Origin: Sutterella parvirubra YIT 11816 | GTDB lineage: Bacteria; Pseudomonadota; Gammaproteobacteria; Burkholderiales; Burkholderiaceae_F | Reading direction: 5' to 3' | DNA length: 18,761 nt | Assembly (NCBI RefSeq): GCF_000250875.1 | Contig: NZ_JH604869.1 | Location: forward strand, 1-18,761 | Shown: positions 14,691 through 18,761 of the stretch, one piece after another | Layout of the letters: every line of letters begins with the position of its first letter | Numbering within the stretch: position 1 is the stretch's first letter | Position numbers and translations under genes: made by a program | The notes under the pieces: generated by a model | Seen by the model: only the letters and a program-made list of their open reading frames with translations | Told to the model about the DNA's origin: nothing | Database searches by the model: none

Positions 14691-15804
14691 AGCCTTGGAG
14701 CACCCGCGCGACGATGTGCCGCGCGAGGTCTCCGCGCCCGATGAGACGCCCGGCCCAACGCCGGGCGTCGTCGTTCAAGGCGCCCGCATCCGCCGCGGCG
14801 AGCCACGCGGACATCACGGCGTCGTCCGCCGCATCCTCCACCCAAAGGGCGTTCGCCGTGCGGGCGCGCTCGTCCGCCGCGCGCTTCTCCAACCACGCGT
14901 TGAGTTTGATGCGGTGCGCAAGGTCTTCGGTCGGGTAGGTCGCCCAAAGGAAGGGGAGCGCGGCCAACTGCGCGCGCACGAAGCTGTCTTCACCCCTCAC
15001 GACGCCGGCGTCGGCGCTCCAGAGGATCTCGTCGAACTGCGGCTGCGGCACGAAGGGCGTGCGGCGCACGATCAGGTGCTTCTCGTCCGAGAGCATCGCC
15101 TCCAGGCGGTCCCCGGCTTCGCCCGGGGCCAGAAGAACGTTGCGGCGAAGGGGCGAATTCTTCAGCATCCGCGCGAGCGCGTCGAGGTCGTTCACGGGGT
15201 AGCAGAAGACGAAGAAGGCGGGGAGCACCGGATCGGCGTTGAGCGACCGGAGGAGCTTCTCTCGGCCGTTCCCGGCCTCGAAGGCCGCACGGCGCGCGGC
15301 GTAGTCGTCCTCGACCATCACGCCCCCGGTGCGGTCCGTGAAGCTCGGGAAGAACCAAAGCTTCCTGATCCCGAGCGTCGGGTGCAGGCCCCAGACGTCG
15401 TGGCAGGTCTCGACCCAATCCTCGGCCGAGAGGTAGTCGAGGTTGATCCAAAAGGGCGCTTGGCCCGTTTCGGCCGAAGACGCCATCGCGCCCTCATAGG
15501 CTTCCGGGAGCCGGCACCCGAAGGTTTCGATGACGAGGGGCGCCGGAGCGAACCCGTCCGCCTCGCCCGCCGCGGCGAAGGCGTCCCAGTCGACGACTTC
15601 GACGCCGAGTGCGGTTTGGCACTTCGCCGTCGGGTTCACGTCCGCGGCGATCTTGGCCAAGACGTCGACGCGGTCGATGATGAGCCGCGGGGCGATGCCG
15701 AGCGCGGCGAAGCGCTGCGCGAGCCGCCAGCAGACGCCGGCGTCGCCGAAGTTGTCGACGACGCGGCAGAAGATGTCGGTGCGGGAGGGAGTCGTGGCGG
15801 TCAT
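14689..15804 (-). CDS. earP: EF-P arginine rhamnosyltransferase
   Basis: The 371-residue enzyme (formerly DUF2331) transfers rhamnose from dTDP-rhamnose to Arg32 of EF-P, which activates EF-P on polyproline stalls. It shows the N-terminal signature IFCRVVDNFGDAGVCWRLA with D17 and D21, matching the active-site Asp region, and the C-terminal nucleotide-sugar motif RGEDSFVRAQ with E272. The length matches known EarP proteins (about 377). The target efp with Arg32 lies about 5 kb downstream, separated by three hydrolase genes. The ATG at 15804 begins the conserved part, though no clear ribosome binding site precedes it. The frame stays open upstream into a terminator, so a longer protein is unlikely. 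Confidence 0.95.
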   Translation of the reverse strand: MTATTPSRTDIFCRVVDNFGDAGVCWRLAQRFAALGIAPRLIIDRVDVLAKIAADVNPTAKCQTALGVEVVDWDAFAAAGEADGFAPAPLVIETFGCRLPEAYEGAMASSAETGQAPFWINLDYLSAEDWVETCHDVWGLHPTLGIRKLWFFPSFTDRTGGVMVEDDYAARRAAFEAGNGREKLLRSLNADPVLPAFFVFCYPVNDLDALARMLKNSPLRRNVLLAPGEAGDRLEAMLSDEKHLIVRRTPFVPQPQFDEILWSADAGVVRGEDSFVRAQLAALPFLWATYPTEDLAHRIKLNAWLEKRAADERARTANALWVEDAADDAVMSAWLAAADAGALNDDARRWAGRLIGRGDLARHIVARVLQG

Positions 15805-15844
15805 GGCGTCGGAGAGGTGTTCGGAGGTTGATGAAAGAGGCTGA

Positions 15845-15876
15845 AGAAAAGGGCGCCCGCACGTCATGGGGCGCCC
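15845..15876 (-). terminator. Rho-independent terminator of uvrC-pgsA
   Basis: GGGCGCCC at 15851-15858 pairs with GGGCGCCC at 15869-15876 around a 10-base loop, followed on the minus strand by TTTTCTTC. It lies 33 bp after the pgsA stop and about 45 bp before the earP start, so it separates the two transcription units. Confidence 0.8.
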
Positions 15877-15908
15877 GGTCATGGTGTCGGCGTCGGAGGC
15901 TCGCTTAC

Positions 15909-16505
15909 TCAGAGCCCGCCGTGCTTGTTGAAGAACGGCACCGCGGCGCGCAGGTACACGTACATCGAGTAGATCGTGAGCACCGCGGCGATGAGGATGA
16001 GGACCTCGCCGATCACGGCGATGTTGATTCCGAAGACCGGGTCGTACCAAAGGAGGCACGTGATCGCGGTCATCTGCGCGATCGTCTTGATCTTCCCGTA
16101 CCAATTGACCTTGACGAGGCCGGATTCGCCGATCTTCGCCATCCATTCGCGAAGGGCCGAGACGGTGATTTCGCGCCCGATGATGATCATCGCGATCGCC
16201 ATGTCGCAGCGGCCGAGCCCCACCAACGCGACCAACGCGGCCGACACGAGAAGCTTGTCGGCGACGGGATCGAGAAACGCCCCCATCGGCGTCGCCCAGC
16301 CTTCGTATCGGCGGGCGAGGAAGCCGTCCAACGCGTCCGTCACGGACGCGACCACGAAGACGATCGCGGCGATGCTGTTCACCCAGTAGGCGGAGAGCCA
16401 GCGCTCCGGCAGGTAGAAGATCCCGATCACGAGCGGAATCATCGCGATGCGCGCCCAGGTGAGCGCCATCGGCACGTTCATTTGAAAGGGGGGCTTGAGC
16501 TTCAT
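15909..16505 (-). CDS. pgsA: CDP-diacylglycerol--glycerol-3-phosphate 3-phosphatidyltransferase
   Basis: This 198-residue inner-membrane enzyme makes phosphatidylglycerol phosphate, the first committed step to phosphatidylglycerol and cardiolipin. The CDP-alcohol phosphotransferase motif is complete: D57, D60-G61, A64-R65, G75, D79 and D83. Several hydrophobic segments fit a membrane protein (about 14-32, 41-57, 84-98, 147-187). The ATG at 16505 gives the family length; an alternative is Met9. The ribosome binding site is weak in both cases. It follows uvrC after 19 bp, and uvrC-pgsA is a common operon in proteobacteria. Confidence 0.97.
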   Translation of the reverse strand: MKLKPPFQMNVPMALTWARIAMIPLVIGIFYLPERWLSAYWVNSIAAIVFVVASVTDALDGFLARRYEGWATPMGAFLDPVADKLLVSAALVALVGLGRCDMAIAMIIIGREITVSALREWMAKIGESGLVKVNWYGKIKTIAQMTAITCLLWYDPVFGINIAVIGEVLILIAAVLTIYSMYVYLRAAVPFFNKHGGL

Positions 16506-16524
16506 GGTTGGGGGTTGAACCTGT

Positions 16525-18576
16525 TTAATGGAGCTGAGCGTAGATGCGTTCGGCGAGCGTTCGGGAAATGCCTTCCACCCGCGCGATGTCTTCGATGCCG
16601 GCGTTGGACAACTGGCGCAAGCCGCCGAAATAGGTAAGTAGTTTAGCGCGTCTCTTGGGGCCGATGCCTTCGAGATCTTCGAGCCTCGAGGCGTTTCTCG
16701 TCTTGGCGCGTTTGGCGCGCATCCCGGTGATGGCGAAGCGGTGCGCCTCGTCGCGGACTTCGGCGACCAACATCAAGGCGCGCGACATGCTCCCCAACAC
16801 GAGGGGCTCGCGCGTCTCGCCGTCGATCTCGGGAAAGACGAGCGTCTCCAGGCCGGTCTTTCGGCCTTCGCCCTTGGCTACGCCCACGATCGTGGAGAGG
16901 TCGAGTCCGAGTTCGAGAAAAACCTGCCTCGCCATCTCGACCTGACCGCGCCCGCCGTCGATGAGCACGATCGTCGGGAGCTCGGCTTCGCCGCGCGCGA
17001 CCGGCGCGTACCGGCGCTCGAGCACCTGCCGCATCGCCGCGTAGTCGTCGCCGGGCTCGATCCCGGTGATGTTGAAGCGGCGGTAGCGCGAGCTCTGCAT
17101 GCGGCCTTCCGCATAGACGACGCAGGAGGCCTGCGTCGCTTCGCCTTGGGTGTGCGAGATGTCGAAGCACTCGATCGAGACCGTCATCGGGTCGCCGTCG
17201 TCGGGCGTCAAGCCCAGTACTTCAATGAGATCCCTGAGACGCGCGATCTGCGTGCCTTCCTCCTGAAGGCGGCGCTGGAGCGCGATCCCCGCACCCTGCA
17301 CGCACATCTCAAGCCAGCGGCGGCGCTGCTCGCGGGGTTCCGACACGACCGTGACGCGCCGGCCCGCCATGTCGGTGAGAAGGTCGGACAAGCGCTCCGC
17401 AAAGCCGGGGTCGGCTTCGTCGGGTTCGACGACGACCACCGTCGGGACGCTCATGTCGGCGTAGTGCTGCGAGACGAAGGCTTCGAGGATTTCCGCTTTC
17501 GAAGGCATCATTTCGTCCGAGCGCGCGTTGATCTTGGGCCAGCTCGCGCGGTCGCCCAAGTGGCGCCCGCCCCGCACCATCGCGAGGTTCACGCAGACGA
17601 CGGGGCCCGAGGACGCCACCGCGAGGATGTCCGCGTCGGTGTCCTGCCCGGTGCTCTCGACCGCCTGTTGGCTCCGCACGGCGGCCAACGCCGCGATGCG
17701 GTCGCGCCAGCGGGCGGCCTCTTCAAAGGCCCAGGCTTCGCTCGCGGCCCACATGCGCTTCTCGAACTCTTCGACGAGGTCGCTCGTGCGGCCCTCTAGA
17801 AAAGCGGCCGCCCGCTCGCAGTCCTTCGCGTAGTCTTCGCTCGAAATGCGCCCGCAGCAGGGCGCGGAGCAGCGCTCGATCTGCCCCAAAAGGCACGGGC
17901 GCGAGCGGTTCGAGAAGACGGCGTTCTCGCAGGTGCGAAGCCCGAAGACCTTCTGCAGGATCTGAATGGCTTCGCGCACGGCGGTGGAATTGGGGTAGGG
18001 CCCGAAGAAGCGGCTCGCGCGGTCGACGCCGCCGCGGTAGTAGGAAAGCCGCGGGAAGGCCTCCGGCCCCAACTTGATGTACGGGTAGCTCTTGTCGTCC
18101 CGAAAGAGGATGTTGTACTTGGGCGAGAGCGTCTTGATGAGGTTGTTTTCCAGCAGAAGCGCTTCCGCTTCGCTTCGCGTCACCGTCGTTTCGAGCTTCG
18201 CGATTTGGCGGACCATGATCGCGATGCGGGGCGACAGGTCAGACTTCTGGAAGTAGGACGACACGCGCTTCTTGAGGTCGCGCGCCTTCCCGACGTAGAG
18301 GCACCGGCCCTCGGCGTCGAAGTAGCGGTAGCAGCCCGGGAGGTTCGGGAGCGTCGGGAGTTCCTTCGCGGGGTCGAAGGGCGGAAGCTCGGGCGCTTCG
18401 GCCGTCAGGACCGGCCCGCCGTCGGCTTTCCCGGCATCTTCAGCGGAGTCATCGGTTCCTTGTTCGGATGAGGCCGACCAGGGTGCCGCCTCGGCGTCGG
18501 AAGCTGAATCAGCGGGAACGGCGGGATCGTCAAGATCGTCGTCTTCAGGGCGGTCGGTGCCGGGCTCGGTCTTCAA
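16525..18576 (-). CDS. uvrC: Excinuclease ABC subunit C
   Basis: This 683-residue nuclease makes both cuts around DNA lesions in nucleotide excision repair, after UvrA and UvrB. The N-terminal GIY-YIG domain starts about residue 80 (GCYRYF...LYVGKA). It is followed by a Cys-rich segment (RTCENAVF to CSAPCCG) and a UVR motif (about 265-300) that contacts UvrB. The RNase H-like nuclease domain has Asp in CFDISH, Asp in LIDGGRGQ and His in DEAHRFA. Two helix-hairpin-helix repeats close it ([15 protein letters not shown] to the end). The start is TTG at 18576 with a good GGAGA site 7 bases upstream; no later ATG or GTG precedes the nuclease domain. Residues 1-65 are an acidic, low-complexity extension beyond the usual ~610-residue form. 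pgsA follows in the same operon. Confidence 0.97.
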   Translation of the reverse strand: MKTEPGTDRPEDDDLDDPAVPADSASDAEAAPWSASSEQGTDDSAEDAGKADGGPVLTAEAPELPPFDPAKELPTLPNLPGCYRYFDAEGRCLYVGKARDLKKRVSSYFQKSDLSPRIAIMVRQIAKLETTVTRSEAEALLLENNLIKTLSPKYNILFRDDKSYPYIKLGPEAFPRLSYYRGGVDRASRFFGPYPNSTAVREAIQILQKVFGLRTCENAVFSNRSRPCLLGQIERCSAPCCGRISSEDYAKDCERAAAFLEGRTSDLVEEFEKRMWAASEAWAFEEAARWRDRIAALAAVRSQQAVESTGQDTDADILAVASSGPVVCVNLAMVRGGRHLGDRASWPKINARSDEMMPSKAEILEAFVSQHYADMSVPTVVVVEPDEADPGFAERLSDLLTDMAGRRVTVVSEPREQRRRWLEMCVQGAGIALQRRLQEEGTQIARLRDLIEVLGLTPDDGDPMTVSIECFDISHTQGEATQASCVVYAEGRMQSSRYRRFNITGIEPGDDYAAMRQVLERRYAPVARGEAELPTIVLIDGGRGQVEMARQVFLELGLDLSTIVGVAKGEGRKTGLETLVFPEIDGETREPLVLGSMSRALMLVAEVRDEAHRFAITGMRAKRAKTRNASRLEDLEGIGPKRRAKLLTYFGGLRQLSNAGIEDIARVEGISRTLAERIYAQLH

Positions 18577-18619
18577 GCGCGCTCTCCAGGAAGGGATTCG
18601 GGCGGGGATGTCGTGGGTG

Positions 18620-18663
18620 AAGGCTTCCTCTATGGAAAGCCTTCGGGCAACGCTCCGATTCTA
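18620..18663 (-). promoter_or_regulatory. uvrC promoter candidate and leader hairpin
   Basis: A TAGAAT -10-like hexamer lies at 18658-18663 on the minus strand, about 85 bases before the uvrC start, without a recognisable -35. Just after it, AAGGCTTCC (18620-18628) pairs with GGAAAGCCTT (18634-18643) with one bulge, giving a hairpin in the leader RNA. I saw no clear LexA box. Confidence 0.35.
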
Positions 18664-18761
18664 TCGAAGGACGGCGGCTCCCCGCGGGCGGTTTCGGTCC
18701 GCCGAAAGGAGGAGGCCGATGCGCGGAGCGGCCCGAGCGATCCTCCCCGGGCCGTCCTTCG

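Noticed and set aside
13085..14947. 620-codon minus-strand frame opposite the carboxylesterase
   Set aside because: The plus-strand gene has a strong ribosome binding site, lipobox and catalytic motifs; the antisense frame has none.

Overview
The window is G+C-rich chromosomal DNA with a compact set of housekeeping and small-molecule metabolism genes. It most likely comes from a betaproteobacterium of the order Burkholderiales. The best lineage clues are an EarP-type EF-P arginine rhamnosyltransferase together with an EF-P that carries Arg32, a uvrC-pgsA pair, and an E. coli/Pseudomonas-like carAB. A Sutterellaceae-like member is a guess from general feel and was not tested. There are no tRNA or rRNA genes, CRISPR arrays, transposases, integrases or phage genes.

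Left part (1-2789): the first 15 codons of an unidentified minus-strand gene run off the left edge. Upstream of it lies allE ((S)-ureidoglycine aminohydrolase), and then a stand-alone periplasmic amino-acid-binding protein closed by a strong terminator. A 645-bp gene-free stretch separates the binding-protein gene from carA. It is crowded with dyad-symmetric sequences, including one resembling the RutR operator.

Middle (2790-9528): carA and carB form a plus-strand operon for carbamoyl phosphate synthesis, ended by a clean terminator. It faces a minus-strand ornithine carbamoyltransferase that consumes carbamoyl phosphate and looks more like ArcB than like E. coli ArgF. A 22/23-bp tandem repeat with a 45-bp higher-order period lies between the two convergent terminators. 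Upstream of the transferase gene is efp, with its own terminator.

Right part (9727-18761): two adjacent minus-strand amidohydrolases of the TRZ/ATZ-like superfamily form a likely operon. One has a normal metal site and the other has lost the HxH ligands. A divergent plus-strand lipoprotein carboxylesterase follows, then minus-strand earP, pgsA and uvrC. EarP rhamnosylates EF-P at Arg32, and the two genes are usually neighbours. Here a three-gene hydrolase block sits between them.

The main functional links are carAB with the ornithine carbamoyltransferase (arginine and pyrimidine precursors), efp with earP (translation of polyproline stretches), and uvrC with pgsA (a common operon). allE and the hydrolases suggest use of nitrogen-containing or ester compounds, but the substrates of the hydrolases cannot be read from sequence. 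I see no clearly new multi-gene system. The best leads are the hydrolase block splitting efp from earP, the amidohydrolase with a changed metal site, the operator-like dyads upstream of carAB, and the tandem repeat after carB.
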